A stretch of 64,000 nt of DNA, from contig NZ_OY781472.1 in NCBI RefSeq assembly GCF_963677035.1, positions 1,116,001-1,180,000 of the forward strand, read 5' to 3'. Source of the stretch: an uncultured Hyphomonas sp. Its GTDB lineage: Bacteria; Pseudomonadota; Alphaproteobacteria; Caulobacterales; Hyphomonadaceae. Shown in pieces: positions 17,003 through 26,450 of the stretch; positions within the stretch are counted from its first letter, which is position 1; every line of letters begins with the position of its first letter. Position numbers and translations under genes: made by a program. The notes below the pieces were generated by a model. The model searched no databases, was not told where the DNA came from, and saw nothing but the letters and a program-made list of their open reading frames with translations.

Positions 17003-17037
17003 GTCGGTCTGACGGGGTCTTGATATTTCAGACCGAC
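17003..17037 (-). promoter_or_regulatory. Inverted repeat in the cspA 5' leader
   Basis: GTCGGTCTGA (17003-17012) and TCAGACCGAC (17028-17037) form a perfect 10-bp stem with a 15-nt loop, within the first 50 nt of the predicted transcript. Long structured leaders are common for csp mRNAs and can sense temperature. It could instead be a protein-binding operator. Confidence 0.5.
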
Positions 17038-17054
17038 CGAATTCGATGCGACAT

Positions 17055-17083
17055 TTTGTACATGAGTTCGGGATTTCCGTCAA
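17055..17083 (-). promoter_or_regulatory. Sigma-70-type promoter of cspA
   Basis: On the minus strand TTGACG (17083-17078) and TACAAA (17060-17055) are 17 bp apart. They are placed about 140 nt before the cspA start and just downstream of trmB. Confidence 0.55.
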
Positions 17084-17098
17084 GGAAATCCGAAGGCG

Positions 17099-17812
17099 TC
17101 AGACGATGTCGAAATCGTACCAGACCGGGTCACAATCGCCGAGCCGCTTTGTTTCATAACGGGTCGTCACATGATCCGCCGGCGGGCGGCGCCAGTCGTC
17201 GGCCTTCTCTGCCTGCCAGCGATAGCCACCATGCTGCAGGAAACGCCAGAGCGCCTCGTCGGCATAGCTCATCACATCAGTGGCGAAGCGGACCTGCGCC
17301 CCGGTCCGGCAGGCACGGTGCAGGCTGCCGAGAAAATCCGGCTGGATCAGGCGGCGCTTCTGCTGGCGTTTCTTGGGCCATGGATCCGGGAACATGATGA
17401 AGACGCGCGCCAGACTGCCCGGCGAAAGACCGTCGATCAGCGGCCGGGCGTCATCCATCCGTAGTCGCACATTGGCCAAACCGTCAGCATCCACCTGTGT
17501 CAGCGCCTTGGCCATGCCTTCAATAAAGGGCTCACAGCCGATGAACCCCACATCCGGATGGCGCCGGGCCTGTTCGGCCAGATGCTCCCCGCCGCCGAAG
17601 CCGATTTCCAGCCAGGTTTCCTTCAGGCCGGGAAACATCGTCTGCGGATCGCACACGCCTTCCGGAACCTGCAGCCGTGGCAGCAGATCGTCGACCAATG
17701 CCTGCTGGCGCGCGGACAGCGCCCGCCCGCCGATGCGGCCGAAGGTGCGGATGGGGCGGCCGGCCTGATCGCTGTCCGGTGTGCTGCCCTGTTGATCTGA
17801 AGTCTCGTTCAT
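17099..17812 (-). CDS. trmB: tRNA (guanine-N7-)-methyltransferase
   Basis: TrmB methylates G46 of tRNA using SAM. The SAM-binding motif WLEIGFGGGEHL, the CEPFIEGMAKAL segment and the FPDPWPKKRQQKRRLIQPDF family signature are all present. I start at ATG 17812 (MNETSDQQG), giving 237 residues. A TTG at 17848 overlapping the previous stop is possible, but its AGGA lies immediately next to it. It is the last gene of the miaB-to-trmB series, following the XRE regulator directly. Confidence 0.95.
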   Translation of the reverse strand: MNETSDQQGSTPDSDQAGRPIRTFGRIGGRALSARQQALVDDLLPRLQVPEGVCDPQTMFPGLKETWLEIGFGGGEHLAEQARRHPDVGFIGCEPFIEGMAKALTQVDADGLANVRLRMDDARPLIDGLSPGSLARVFIMFPDPWPKKRQQKRRLIQPDFLGSLHRACRTGAQVRFATDVMSYADEALWRFLQHGGYRWQAEKADDWRRPPADHVTTRYETKRLGDCDPVWYDFDIV

Positions 17813-17844
17813 GGCGCGCCTGATGCCCGAGCGCCGCAGCGCAA

Positions 17845-18279
17845 TCAATCCTCGCTCTGCTTCGACTCAAAAGCAGAGGCCGCGGCCCGGACGGTGTTCA
17901 GCAGCGACTTGCGCAGGGAATCGTCCTCGATCTTCTGGAACGCCGCGATCAGGTCCAGCGTCTCGGCATCGAGCACAGGGGCCCGCGGCCCCTCATTGCT
18001 GCCCCCGCCCTCGGCAAAGCGGAAAGGCAGGCTACCTTCCTGCTGGGTTTCGGCGCCGTCATAGAAATAACTGACCTCCACGCCCATCACCGAGGCGATC
18101 TCGAACAGGCGTCCAGCGGAAACGCGGTTCACGCCCTTCTCGTATTTCTGAACCTGCTGGAACGTCAGGCTCAGCAATTCGGCGAGTTGTTCCTGCGACA
18201 GCTTCAGCTCCCGGCGGCGCCAGCGGATACGCTGGCCGACCACGCGGTCTATTCCACTCGGAAGCTTGCTATCAGACAT
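17845..18279 (-). CDS. XRE-family regulator (PraR/PhrR-like)
   Basis: This 144-residue protein has an N-terminal Cro/C1 helix-turn-helix (RIRWRRRELKLSQEQLAELL, then SLTFQQVQKYEKGVNRVSAG). A short C-terminal helical part starts with DAETLDLIAAFQKIEDDSLRKSLL. The FQQVQKYEKGxNRV phrase is typical of the PraR/PhrR group in alphaproteobacteria, which controls biofilm, adhesion or stress genes in rhizobia. Its place between lnt and trmB is also common in the class. The target genes here are unknown. Confidence 0.9.
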   Translation of the reverse strand: MSDSKLPSGIDRVVGQRIRWRRRELKLSQEQLAELLSLTFQQVQKYEKGVNRVSAGRLFEIASVMGVEVSYFYDGAETQQEGSLPFRFAEGGGSNEGPRAPVLDAETLDLIAAFQKIEDDSLRKSLLNTVRAAASAFESKQSED

Positions 18280-18321
18280 CAGTCCCTTACCCGCGGCGCA
18301 ATTGTGATCCGGCGCGCACTC

Positions 18322-19965
18322 CTAGCGGCGCCAGGTTGCAAATGCCAGTCCTACAAAGCCCGCAAGGGTGAGCCAGAACAGCACAACCCCCGCGCGGCTC
18401 TGGTACAGGGTCACCTTGGCCGGGGCCGGCAGCTTGCCGCGCCCAAAGGTCGTGCGCCATCCTGACGGTGCATCCTGCACGGGAGAGGCCCGCAGAACTT
18501 CCCGGCCATACCCGTCAATAATCGCAGAGGCGCCGCGGCTGGCGACCCGGACCATGGGCAGGCCGCTTTCGATCGCGCGATACCGGTTCTGGGCATAGTG
18601 CTGGGCCGGGCCCATGCCGCCGCCGAACCAGGCATCATTGGAGACCAGCACGATCCAGTCGGCCCGGGCGGCCAGGTTCGCCGTACGCGTAATCTCAGGG
18701 TACAGGCCTTCATAACAGATCAGGGCCACGAAGGGCGGCACATTGTCGGCGAAGATCACGGCCGGCCCGGTGCCGGGCTGGAAACCGCTGCGGGCCAGTT
18801 GCTGCATCGCGCCCGGCAGGTAATCCGATATGGCCTGCCCGAACGGGATGATCTGCGCCGCCGCCAGCTCCCCGAACGGGACGAGGCGGAACTTGTCATA
18901 CAGCGCCACGGCGCCGGACCGGCTGACATCTTCGTCCAGCACGACCATGGAATTGAAATACACCCGCTCGTTCTGGCCTTCCAGCTGATACCGGGTCGTC
19001 CCGGCAATCAGGGTGCGCGGCCCGAGATAGGCGCCAATCGCATCCAGTGCGTTGATATCGTTCAGCAGGCTGGTCGGGATGGCCCCTTCCGGCCAGACGA
19101 TGATGTCGCCAGGCTGGCTCTCGCCATTGGTCATCATGCGCAGATATTCGACCATCACGGCATCCGGGCCGACCTCCCACTTCTCGTCCTGCGGCACGCC
19201 GGAATCCATCAGCACGACATATTGTTCGGTCTGCGGTGACGGCGCGGCGATGCGCTGGGCGCCCCAGGCCCAACCGAACGCGAGCAGAATGACCGCGCCG
19301 AATGAGGGGGCGATCCGCAGGACCAGGCCGCGTGCATCGCGGGTGTCGACCATCGCTGCCGGGGCCGACATCACGAAAACGGTCAGAAGGGTTAGCCAGT
19401 AGACCCCGCCCAGCGAGGCTGCCTGCGACAGCGCCCCGCCCGGCACCCAGGTCGTGCCCGGCAGGTTCCAGGGGAAGCCGCCGAACAAGTGGCCCCGTAC
19501 AAATTCTGCCAGCGCGAAGAAGAAGGCAAAGACGAAGACCCGCGACGGCGAGGCAGACCAGAAGGCCCCCGCCATAGCCCCGAAGGCCCCCCAGATCAGC
19601 GCCATACCGGCCGGCAACAGGATCAACGGCATCCAGAGAAAGACGGCATACCGCTCCGGCTCAACCAGGAAAGGTTCGGCCGTCCAGTGCATGGAAATCA
19701 GCGTAAACCCGACGCCGAACGCCCAGGTCCGCATAAACACCGCCCTGCCCCACCGGCGATGCCCACGGGCGCCGTCGATCATCCAGATCAGGCCGGTGAA
19801 GGACAGCGCCAGCACGGCGCTGAAATGGAACGGGGCAAACGCGACGGCGGAAAACGCGCCCAGCAGGACGGCGGCCCCTGCAGCGGCCCACCCGGTCAGC
19901 CGGGCAAACGCTTCATGCAGAGGTCCAAGCGCAGTGAACCCGTGGCTGCGGACAGCACTATTCAT
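18322..19965 (-). CDS. lnt: Apolipoprotein N-acyltransferase
   Basis: Lnt adds the third acyl chain to the N-terminal cysteine of lipoproteins at the outer face of the inner membrane. The 547-residue protein has several N-terminal membrane segments and a periplasmic nitrilase-like domain. The Glu-Lys-Cys triad is visible as WPEGAIPTS (Glu near 292), YDKFRLVPFGE (Lys near 357) and ALICYEGLYPE (Cys near 416). A final membrane segment lies near the C-terminus (AGVVLFWLTLAGFVGLAFA). It is 6 bp downstream of corC. At least five predicted lipoproteins in this window would be substrates. Confidence 0.96.
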   Translation of the reverse strand: MNSAVRSHGFTALGPLHEAFARLTGWAAAGAAVLLGAFSAVAFAPFHFSAVLALSFTGLIWMIDGARGHRRWGRAVFMRTWAFGVGFTLISMHWTAEPFLVEPERYAVFLWMPLILLPAGMALIWGAFGAMAGAFWSASPSRVFVFAFFFALAEFVRGHLFGGFPWNLPGTTWVPGGALSQAASLGGVYWLTLLTVFVMSAPAAMVDTRDARGLVLRIAPSFGAVILLAFGWAWGAQRIAAPSPQTEQYVVLMDSGVPQDEKWEVGPDAVMVEYLRMMTNGESQPGDIIVWPEGAIPTSLLNDINALDAIGAYLGPRTLIAGTTRYQLEGQNERVYFNSMVVLDEDVSRSGAVALYDKFRLVPFGELAAAQIIPFGQAISDYLPGAMQQLARSGFQPGTGPAVIFADNVPPFVALICYEGLYPEITRTANLAARADWIVLVSNDAWFGGGMGPAQHYAQNRYRAIESGLPMVRVASRGASAIIDGYGREVLRASPVQDAPSGWRTTFGRGKLPAPAKVTLYQSRAGVVLFWLTLAGFVGLAFATWRR

Positions 19966-19971
19966 TTTTGA

Positions 19972-20847
19972 CTACTCCTGCGGCTTGGGCGCGGGCACAG
20001 GTTCGGGCGTCCGGAGACGCAGGCGCCGGATGCGGCGGGCATCGGCATCGAGGACTTCGATCTCGACCCCGGACGGGTGGCGCAGGATTTCCCCGCGCAC
20101 AGGCACACGCCCGGCAAGCGCGTAGGCGATGCCGCCCAGCGTGTCGAATTCCGACTCCTCATCATTGAGTTCGAGGTCAATCCCCGTCTCCTCGGCGAAA
20201 TCCTGAATTTCGGTGCGCGCATCGACTTCCCACACCCGTGCGCTGCGCCGGACGAACATGGGCTCTTCATCGTCGTGTTCGTCTTCGATGTCACCGACGA
20301 TTTCCTCTACCAGGTCTTCCAGACTCACCAGTCCGTCCGTTCCACCATACTCATCCACAACCAATGCCAGATGAATGCGGGTGGACTGCATCTTCACCAG
20401 CAAATCGGACAGTTTCATGGAGGGCGGAACATAAAGCACTTCCCGGTGCAGCCGCTCCAGCGGCCGCTTGGTCTGTTCGCCGCCCTTGGCCAGCTCGCTG
20501 ACCACATCCTTGATGTGCACAAACCCGATCGGATCATCCAGCGTTTCGCGGAACACCGGCAGGCGCGAATGGGTGCATTCGGCAAACACTTTCAGAAGGT
20601 CGGGGAAATCGATGTTCACCTCGACGGCCTTCACCTCGGCCCGGGCGACCATCACGTCTTCGACGCGTAATTCCTGGAATTCCTGAATGCGCAGGCGCAT
20701 TGCCTGAGGGGTCACAGGGGCGGATGCCTCCGAATTGCCGTTTGGTTCAGCCGGCGCTGCAGGCGCACTTTTCTGCCGGCGGCCTATTCCAAAAAAGCTA
20801 CGCCGACGCTTTTGCGGCGCGGTATCAGAAGGGTCTGGATCGCTCAT
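19972..20847 (-). CDS. corC: CorC/TlyC-type CBS-domain protein
   Basis: The 291 residues start with a basic, low-complexity segment (1-50), followed by two CBS domains (FRVEDVMV-like ELRVEDVMVARAEVKAVEVN; SMKLSDLLVKMQSTRIHLAL). The VVDEYGGTDGLVSLEDLVEE phrase and a C-terminal CorC_HlyC domain (EFDTLGGIAYALAGRVPVRG) come after. The family is linked to magnesium/cobalt efflux or to acting with membrane CNNM-like transporters; the transmembrane domain is absent here, as is normal for CorC. It sits between ybeY and lnt, the standard neighbourhood. Confidence 0.92.
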   Translation of the reverse strand: MSDPDPSDTAPQKRRRSFFGIGRRQKSAPAAPAEPNGNSEASAPVTPQAMRLRIQEFQELRVEDVMVARAEVKAVEVNIDFPDLLKVFAECTHSRLPVFRETLDDPIGFVHIKDVVSELAKGGEQTKRPLERLHREVLYVPPSMKLSDLLVKMQSTRIHLALVVDEYGGTDGLVSLEDLVEEIVGDIEDEHDDEEPMFVRRSARVWEVDARTEIQDFAEETGIDLELNDEESEFDTLGGIAYALAGRVPVRGEILRHPSGVEIEVLDADARRIRRLRLRTPEPVPAPKPQE

Positions 20848-20859
20848 CGTCTCAGTAAA

Positions 20860-21309
20860 TCAGTCTGTTCCATATGGGTTTGGAATGCCCAGCGATGCAA
20901 GCGCCTTTATTTCCAATCCTTCCATCAGAGCCGCTTCCGCCTCTACCTCATGATCATGTCCCAGCAGGTGCAGGTATCCATGCACCAGCAGATGCGTCAG
21001 GTGATCGGCGAGGCTGATGCCCTGCATTTCCGCATCGCGGGCCGAAACCCCCAGCGCGACAGCAATATCGCCCAGCAGCGGCCGGTCCATCTCATGGGCC
21101 GGGAAAGACAACACGTCCGTCGGCTTGTCCTTGTTCCGGAAATCGCGGTTCAGCTGGTGCAGCGCCGCGTCATCGGCCAGCAACAGCGACACGGTGCCGT
21201 CTGCCGGTTCCACGGCTGCCGCCGCCGCAAAGGCGCGGTCGCACAGCGCGGCGAGATCCGGCAGGGCGTCCCAGCCGGTCTCTTCAACAATCAGGTCTGT
21301 CGTGATCAT
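20860..21309 (-). CDS. ybeY: rRNA maturation endoribonuclease YbeY
   Basis: YbeY is a single-strand-specific metallo-RNase in 16S rRNA 3'-end maturation and ribosome quality control. The zinc site [16 protein letters not shown] and the preceding [17 protein letters not shown] signature are intact. The length of 149 residues is normal. It lies 8 bp after phoH and 12 bp before corC in one operon. Confidence 0.96.
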   Translation of the reverse strand: MITTDLIVEETGWDALPDLAALCDRAFAAAAAVEPADGTVSLLLADDAALHQLNRDFRNKDKPTDVLSFPAHEMDRPLLGDIAVALGVSARDAEMQGISLADHLTHLLVHGYLHLLGHDHEVEAEAALMEGLEIKALASLGIPNPYGTD

Positions 21310-21317
21310 GGGGTGGC

Positions 21318-22307
21318 TCAGTTGCCCTCGCCCGCCGCGGCATAGGCGTCGATGATACGGCTGACCAGGCCATGACGGACAACGTCTGCAGCGGTCAGCG
21401 TGTGGACATTGATCCCTTCGACATCCGACAGAATCTGCAGCGCATGGCGCAGGCCGGAGGTCTGGATGCCCGGCAGGTCCACCTGCCCCGGATCGCCGGT
21501 GACCACCATGCGGCTGTCACGGCCCAGCCGGGTCAGCACCATTTTCATCTGCGCGACGGTCGTGTTCTGCGCCTCATCCACAATCACGAACGCATTCTTC
21601 AGCGTCCGCCCGCGCATGAAGGCGATGGGCGCCACCTCGATTTCACCGCGCGCCATGCGCCGTTCCATCTGTTCCTGGCCCATCAGTTCGCGCAGGCTGT
21701 CCCAGATGGGCAGCATGTAGGGGTCGACCTTCTCTTCCAGCGTGCCGGGCAGGAAGCCGAGCTTTTCACCCGCTTCCACGGCCGGGCGCGTCACGATCAG
21801 GCGCTGGCGCAGGCCGGACATCAGCTCTGCCACACCGGCGGCAACGGCCAGGAAAGTCTTGCCCGTGCCCGCCGGTCCGATGCCGAAGACGAGCCCGTTT
21901 TCCGGATTGCCGAGCAGATTGATGTAGCGCGCCTGTCCCTTGGTCTGCGGCGTGATCGGCTTTTTCAGACCTTTCAGGCCGCCGCCGAAACTCTGCGCCG
22001 GGGTCGAAGCCGCCTCGATGGCGGCGTCGAGGTCCATATCGGTGATGTCCACGCCAGCGCGCATGCGGCGCTCCAGTTCAGCGAGCGCTGCTTCTGCAAT
22101 AGAGACGCCTTCCGCCGTGCCGGCCAGCAGGATGCCGCCGCCCTGGCTTTCCGCGCGCAGGCCGTAATCCTTCAGCTTGTCTTCCAGCCGGTGCAGGTAA
22201 CGGTGGTGCGGCCCGCACAGATCGCGCAGGCGTTCGGCATGGCTGACTTCGTAGAAACGGCTCACCGGCACGCCCGGGGAAAGATTGGGACGGCGCTTTC
22301 CGTTCAC
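21318..22307 (-). CDS. phoH: PhoH-family ATPase
   Basis: This 329-residue protein has the PhoH ATPase core with Walker [16 protein letters not shown] near residue 140, [20 protein letters not shown] (Walker B) and [10 protein letters not shown]. PhoH-like proteins are predicted RNA helicases or ATPases and are regularly placed beside ybeY, suggesting a joint role in RNA processing. Its ATG overlaps the miaB stop (ATGA). Confidence 0.93.
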   Translation of the reverse strand: MNGKRRPNLSPGVPVSRFYEVSHAERLRDLCGPHHRYLHRLEDKLKDYGLRAESQGGGILLAGTAEGVSIAEAALAELERRMRAGVDITDMDLDAAIEAASTPAQSFGGGLKGLKKPITPQTKGQARYINLLGNPENGLVFGIGPAGTGKTFLAVAAGVAELMSGLRQRLIVTRPAVEAGEKLGFLPGTLEEKVDPYMLPIWDSLRELMGQEQMERRMARGEIEVAPIAFMRGRTLKNAFVIVDEAQNTTVAQMKMVLTRLGRDSRMVVTGDPGQVDLPGIQTSGLRHALQILSDVEGINVHTLTAADVVRHGLVSRIIDAYAAAGEGN

Positions 22308-23713
22308 AGGGCCGCCTCGCGGGTATCTGCCGGCACGTCGACCAGCTCACCCGAAAGCGAGTTGAGGCTGGCATCGATCACGCGAACGTCCACGATACGC
22401 CCCTTCAGGTCCGGTATGGTCATGGCATGATCCTGCGGCAGGTCGAAATGAACCGCCTGAAGCCATGGCGAACGGCCATGCGCCTGGCCGGGATTGCGGC
22501 CCTTGCCGGTAATCAGAACCGGCACGGTCTGGCCGATCTTGGAGCGGTTGAAGGCGGTCTGCTGTTCCCGCAGAAGCTGTTGCAGCTGCTGCAGGCGCGC
22601 GTCCTTCACCTCTTCCGGAACCTGGCCGAACATGTCCGCCGCCGGCGTGCCGGGACGGGCGGAATATTTGAAGGAATAGGCGATCGCATAGTCCACATCC
22701 CGGACCAGCTGCATCGTCGCCTCAAAATCAGCGTCGCTCTCGCCTGGAAAACCGACAATGAAATCAGAGGCTACGGCGATATCGGGCCGCGCTTCGCGGA
22801 CCTTCCGGATGATCTCGCGGTACTCATCTGCCGTGTGGCCGCGGTTCATCGCCTTCAGGATATTGTCGGAGCCTGACTGCACCGGCAGGTGTAGGAAAGG
22901 CATCATTTCCGGCACGTCCCCATGCGCGGCGATCAGGTCATCATCCATGTCGCGCGGATGGCTGGTTGTGTAGCGGATACGCTCGATCCCACCGACTTTC
23001 GCGATATGCCGGACAAGCTGGCCGAGCGTCCAGTCCGCCTCATTGGTCAGGGCCGGGGCGGCGCCGTGGAAGGCGTTCACATTCTGGCCGAGCAGCGTGA
23101 TTTCGCGCACGCCCTGCGCGGCGAGGCTGCGGGCCTCCATCGCAATATCATCAACAGGACGCGAGAGTTCTGCGCCGCGCGTGTAGGGCACCACGCAGAA
23201 CGTACAGAACTTGTCGCACCCTTCCTGCACCGACAGGAACGCCGTCGGACCATCCGCTTCGCGGGTCTTTGGCAGGGCATCGAATTTCTCGAGCGTCTCG
23301 AACTCGGTTTCCAGCCGGTCGCCCACGGCGCGGCTGGCCCGGGCGATCATCTCAGGCAGCTTGTGATAAGATTGCGGCCCCAGCACCAGATCCACCGCCG
23401 GCTGGCGGCGCATGATCTCTGCGCCCTCGGCCTGTGCAACACATCCGGCCACGGCGATGGTGAGGTTGCCGCCGCGTGCCTGCTTGGTCAGTTTCAGCTG
23501 GCCGAGCTCCGAATAGACCTTTTCCGTCGCCTTTTCACGGATGTGGCACGTGTTGAGAACGACCAGGTCAGCGTCATCGGCACTGTCTACCGGCGCATAA
23601 CCGAGCGGCCGCAGCACATCTCGCATGCGCTCGGAGTCATATACATTCATCTGGCAGCCATAGGTCTTGATGAAGACGCCTTTGGCCTGTTTGGGTTCGC
23701 GAGGGTCGGTCAT
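22304..23713 (-). CDS. miaB: tRNA-2-methylthio-N6-dimethylallyladenosine synthase
   Basis: MiaB is a radical-SAM methylthiotransferase that modifies A37 of tRNAs. The three N-terminal cluster cysteines are present (YGCQMN at Cys20, then NTCHIR and VAGCVAQ). The radical-SAM motif CDKFCTFC is at about residues 165-172, and a TRAM domain closes the 469-residue protein. It is the first gene of the miaB-phoH-ybeY-corC-lnt-xre-trmB operon and is divergent from the symporter gene. Confidence 0.97.
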   Translation of the reverse strand: MTDPREPKQAKGVFIKTYGCQMNVYDSERMRDVLRPLGYAPVDSADDADLVVLNTCHIREKATEKVYSELGQLKLTKQARGGNLTIAVAGCVAQAEGAEIMRRQPAVDLVLGPQSYHKLPEMIARASRAVGDRLETEFETLEKFDALPKTREADGPTAFLSVQEGCDKFCTFCVVPYTRGAELSRPVDDIAMEARSLAAQGVREITLLGQNVNAFHGAAPALTNEADWTLGQLVRHIAKVGGIERIRYTTSHPRDMDDDLIAAHGDVPEMMPFLHLPVQSGSDNILKAMNRGHTADEYREIIRKVREARPDIAVASDFIVGFPGESDADFEATMQLVRDVDYAIAYSFKYSARPGTPAADMFGQVPEEVKDARLQQLQQLLREQQTAFNRSKIGQTVPVLITGKGRNPGQAHGRSPWLQAVHFDLPQDHAMTIPDLKGRIVDVRVIDASLNSLSGELVDVPADTREAAL

Positions 23714-23859
23714 TTGCGGGCTTATGCCTCAAAACAGACCGTCCTTCCACAGCCGATTGCGGAGCGCCTGCAGCATGACATGTCTGCAATGCTCGCTTCA
23801 CACATAGGCAAACGGGGTTAGTGTCGGCCTCAAGCAGACAAGAGGAGCCGGGGAGGCTT

Positions 23860-25338
23860 ATGGAAAGTATTATTCGGGCGCTAAACGAGTTTGTCTGGGG
23901 GCCGCCCATGCTGGCGCTCCTGCTGGGCACAGGGCTTTACCTGACAGTCGGCCTGCGGCTGCTGTCGGTCCTGAAAATCCCGTTCGCCCTGCGCCAGCTG
24001 TTCAAGAAGCCGGACCAGCACGAGGAAGGGGATGTCACGCCATTCGGCGCCCTGATGACCGCGCTGTCCTCCACCATCGGCACAGGTAACATTGCCGGCG
24101 TCGCCGCTGCGATCGCGATCGGCGGGCCGGGCGCTGTCTTCTGGATGTGGGTCACGGCCATTGTCGGCACGGCCACGAAATATTCCGAAGGCGTGCTGGC
24201 CGTCCGCTTCCGCGAAATCGACCATGAGGGACGCCATGTCGGCGGGCCGATGTATTACATCAAGAACGGCATGGGTAAGAAATGGATCTGGCTGGGCGGC
24301 ACGTTCGCAACGCTCGGCATTCTGGCCAGCTGGGGCACGGGCGCCTCGATCCAGTCCAACTCGATCGCCGATGCCCTCAACGCCACCTACAATATCCCGC
24401 CGCTCGTCTCTGCCATCGTCCTGTCGGCCGCCGCGGCCGGCGTGATCCTGGGCGGGATCAAGCGGATCGCCAGCGTTGCCAGCCGCCTCGTGCCTGTCAT
24501 GGCGATTTCCTATCTTGTCGGCGGCCTGGTCGTGATCTCGCTTCATCTGGACGCGATTCCATCTGCCCTGAGCATGATCTTCACCGGCGCATTCGGGTTC
24601 GACAGCGCCGGCACCGGCATCTCGATCGGCCTGCTGATGCTGGCCATGCAGAAAGGTGTCGCGCGCGGCATCTTCTCCAACGAAGCCGGTCAGGGCTCTG
24701 CCCCGATCGCGCACGCTGCTGCCAAGATCCAGGACCCGGTCGATCAGGGCCTCGTCGCCATGCTGGGTACGATCATCGACACGCTGATCGTCTGCACGAT
24801 TACCGCGCTTGTCATCCTCACCTCCGGCGTGCTCGGTCAGGAATGTCTTCCAACAGCGGCCAATGCCGCCGACATCCTGGCCGCCGGCCAGCCGGCCGGT
24901 TGCGACACAGGCGCCCCGCTGACCGTTGCGGCGTTTAACGCCGGCCTGACGGGCATCGGCGAGCACATCGTCGCTGTCGGCCTGACCGTGTTTGGCTTCA
25001 CCACCATTCTCGGTTGGAGCTATTATGGCGAGCGCTGCGCGGAATATCTGTTCGGCGAAAAGTCCATCCTGCCGTTCCGCATCAGCTGGATCGTGGTCAC
25101 GTTCTTCGGGGCCGCGGCCCTGATGTTCGAAGGTTCTGTGGCCAATATCGTGAACCTGTTCTGGCTCGTGTCTGACACGCTGACCGGCATGATGGCCGCG
25201 CCGAACCTTGTCGGTCTGGTCTTCCTCAGCCCGGTCGTGTTCGCGATGACCAAGGCGCACTTCAACGCCGTCCGGACCGGACAGCCGAAGCCGCGCTATC
25301 CGATCATCGACCAGCGCAAGCAGGCACCGGAGGAATAG
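23860..25338 (+). CDS. Alanine/glycine:cation symporter (AGCS family)
   Basis: This 492-residue polytopic membrane protein carries the AGCS signatures: FGALMTALSSTIGTGNIAGV near the N-terminus, KYSEGVLAVRFRE, and GIFSNEAGQGSAPIAHAAA in the middle. AGCS carriers import alanine or glycine with Na+ or H+. An earlier GTG at 23821 would add 13 residues; I prefer ATG 23860, with GGGAGG just upstream. A clear terminator follows, so it is a single-gene unit. Confidence 0.95.
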   Translation: MESIIRALNEFVWGPPMLALLLGTGLYLTVGLRLLSVLKIPFALRQLFKKPDQHEEGDVTPFGALMTALSSTIGTGNIAGVAAAIAIGGPGAVFWMWVTAIVGTATKYSEGVLAVRFREIDHEGRHVGGPMYYIKNGMGKKWIWLGGTFATLGILASWGTGASIQSNSIADALNATYNIPPLVSAIVLSAAAAGVILGGIKRIASVASRLVPVMAISYLVGGLVVISLHLDAIPSALSMIFTGAFGFDSAGTGISIGLLMLAMQKGVARGIFSNEAGQGSAPIAHAAAKIQDPVDQGLVAMLGTIIDTLIVCTITALVILTSGVLGQECLPTAANAADILAAGQPAGCDTGAPLTVAAFNAGLTGIGEHIVAVGLTVFGFTTILGWSYYGERCAEYLFGEKSILPFRISWIVVTFFGAAALMFEGSVANIVNLFWLVSDTLTGMMAAPNLVGLVFLSPVVFAMTKAHFNAVRTGQPKPRYPIIDQRKQAPEE

Positions 25339-25361
25339 GGCACGCGCCCTCCCCCAAAACG

Positions 25362-25400
25362 AACGCCCCGCCGGCATCTGCCAGGCGGGGCGTTTTCATT
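25362..25400 (+). terminator. Rho-independent terminator of the AGCS symporter gene
   Basis: An 11-bp perfect stem (25362-25372 with 25384-25394, AACGCCCCGCC/GGCGGGGCGTT) is followed by TTTCATTT on the plus strand. Confidence 0.88.
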
Positions 25401-25426
25401 TCGGGTCCCTCAAAAGGACCATAAAG

Positions 25427-25471
25427 AACACCGTTTATAGACCATATATACACCGTCTATACGGCGGTGTT
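25427..25471 (-). terminator. Nested inverted repeat after the glyoxalase gene
   Basis: Outer arms AACACCG (25427-25433) and CGGTGTT (25465-25471) enclose inner arms TATAGAC (25436-25442) and GTCTATA (25455-25461). It lies 14 bp after the minus-strand glyoxalase stop. The following T-run is weak (CTTTAT), so the terminator call is tentative. Confidence 0.5.
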
Positions 25472-25485
25472 TTCCGCAGGCGGTC

Positions 25486-25959
25486 TTACCAGCTGCCGAT
25501 ATTCTCCGCGCTCGCCCAGGGCTCTTTCGGGTCCAGCGGCTTGCCCTGCTGGAGCAGCTCAACCGAGATACCGTCCGGCGAGCGGACAAAGGCCATGCGC
25601 CCGTCGCGCGGCGGCCGGTTGATCGTCACGCCCATCGCCTGCAGCTTTTCGACCGCCGCATAGATGTCCGCGACCGAATAGGCGAGATGGCCGAAATTGC
25701 GGCCACTGCCATACTCTTCCGGGTCCCAGTTATGGGTCAGCTCCACCATCGGGATCTGCATCTCGGTCGGGCTCTTGCCCTCCGGGATGCCGCCGCAGCG
25801 TTCGATATCGGCGGGCGAGGCAAGGAAGACGAGCGTGAACCGCCCGGCTTCGCTGTCATACCGGCCGACTTCGGTCAGGCCGAGGCCCTCACAATAGAAT
25901 TTGAGCGAGGCGTCGATATCGGTGACGCGAACCATGGAATGCAGGAATTCGATGCTCAT
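25486..25959 (-). CDS. gloA: Glyoxalase I-family protein (lactoylglutathione lyase-like)
   Basis: The 157-residue VOC-fold protein has the four expected metal ligands of glyoxalase I: His in FLHSMVRVTD, Glu in PMVELTHNWD, His in RNFGHLAYSV and Glu in GISVELLQQG. Glyoxalase I converts the methylglyoxal-glutathione hemithioacetal to lactoylglutathione. It overlaps the stop of the membrane protein gene upstream by one base, and that gene overlaps the Ada-like gene the same way, so the three form a tight operon. Confidence 0.9.
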   Translation of the reverse strand: MSIEFLHSMVRVTDIDASLKFYCEGLGLTEVGRYDSEAGRFTLVFLASPADIERCGGIPEGKSPTEMQIPMVELTHNWDPEEYGSGRNFGHLAYSVADIYAAVEKLQAMGVTINRPPRDGRMAFVRSPDGISVELLQQGKPLDPKEPWASAENIGSW

Positions 25960-26450
25960 CAGGCACCTCCGTTCAGATCGCGAATGACTTGTTTGAGATT
26001 AGGCGGCATCAGCGCGTAATAGCGGCGCATGGCAATCGCCAGAACGATGATCGACGCAAACATGAAGCTGAGGAACACCATGAATGTGTGGATCAGCGTG
26101 CCGGTCTCGAACACCGGCGACTTGCCGCTCATCTGCCAGAACATGCCCCACACCGCATTAAAGCCCGCCACGAACGGGCCAAGCAGCAGAAACAGGATGG
26201 CCGCGCAGATGAAGAAATAGGTCTCCCCGCGCGGACCTTCGCTGCGCAGGTAAAGATCGGTGAATTCGACGTCTGTGACGTCTTCCGGAATTTCCTTGTC
26301 ACGTTTCTTCGCGGCAAGGACATCCGGCGCGAAGGCCCTGACTTCTTTCCAGCGCCAGCCAAGACTGATGCCCCAGACCAGCAATCCGGCAATGGCGAAA
26401 TAGTAGATCAGCATAAGCAGGCCGTCCGGGCTTGCGCCCTGGCCCGTCAT
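25959..26450 (-). CDS. Small membrane protein, function unknown
   Basis: This 163-residue protein has three hydrophobic segments: LLMLIYYFAIAGLLVWGISL, YFFICAAILFLLLGPFVAGF, and a C-terminal one ending FMFASIIVLAIAM. A hydrophilic loop (RWKEVRAFAPDVLAAKKRDK) lies between the first two. I recognise no family. It overlaps both neighbours by single bases (TGATG), so it is produced with the Ada-like regulator and the glyoxalase. Confidence 0.8.
   Translation of the reverse strand: MTGQGASPDGLLMLIYYFAIAGLLVWGISLGWRWKEVRAFAPDVLAAKKRDKEIPEDVTDVEFTDLYLRSEGPRGETYFFICAAILFLLLGPFVAGFNAVWGMFWQMSGKSPVFETGTLIHTFMVFLSFMFASIIVLAIAMRRYYALMPPNLKQVIRDLNGGA

Noticed and set aside
23881..25377. 498-codon minus-strand open frame opposite the symporter gene
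   Set aside because: The plus-strand AGCS protein has all family motifs; the antisense frame is rich in Arg, Asp and Gly with no recognisable domain.
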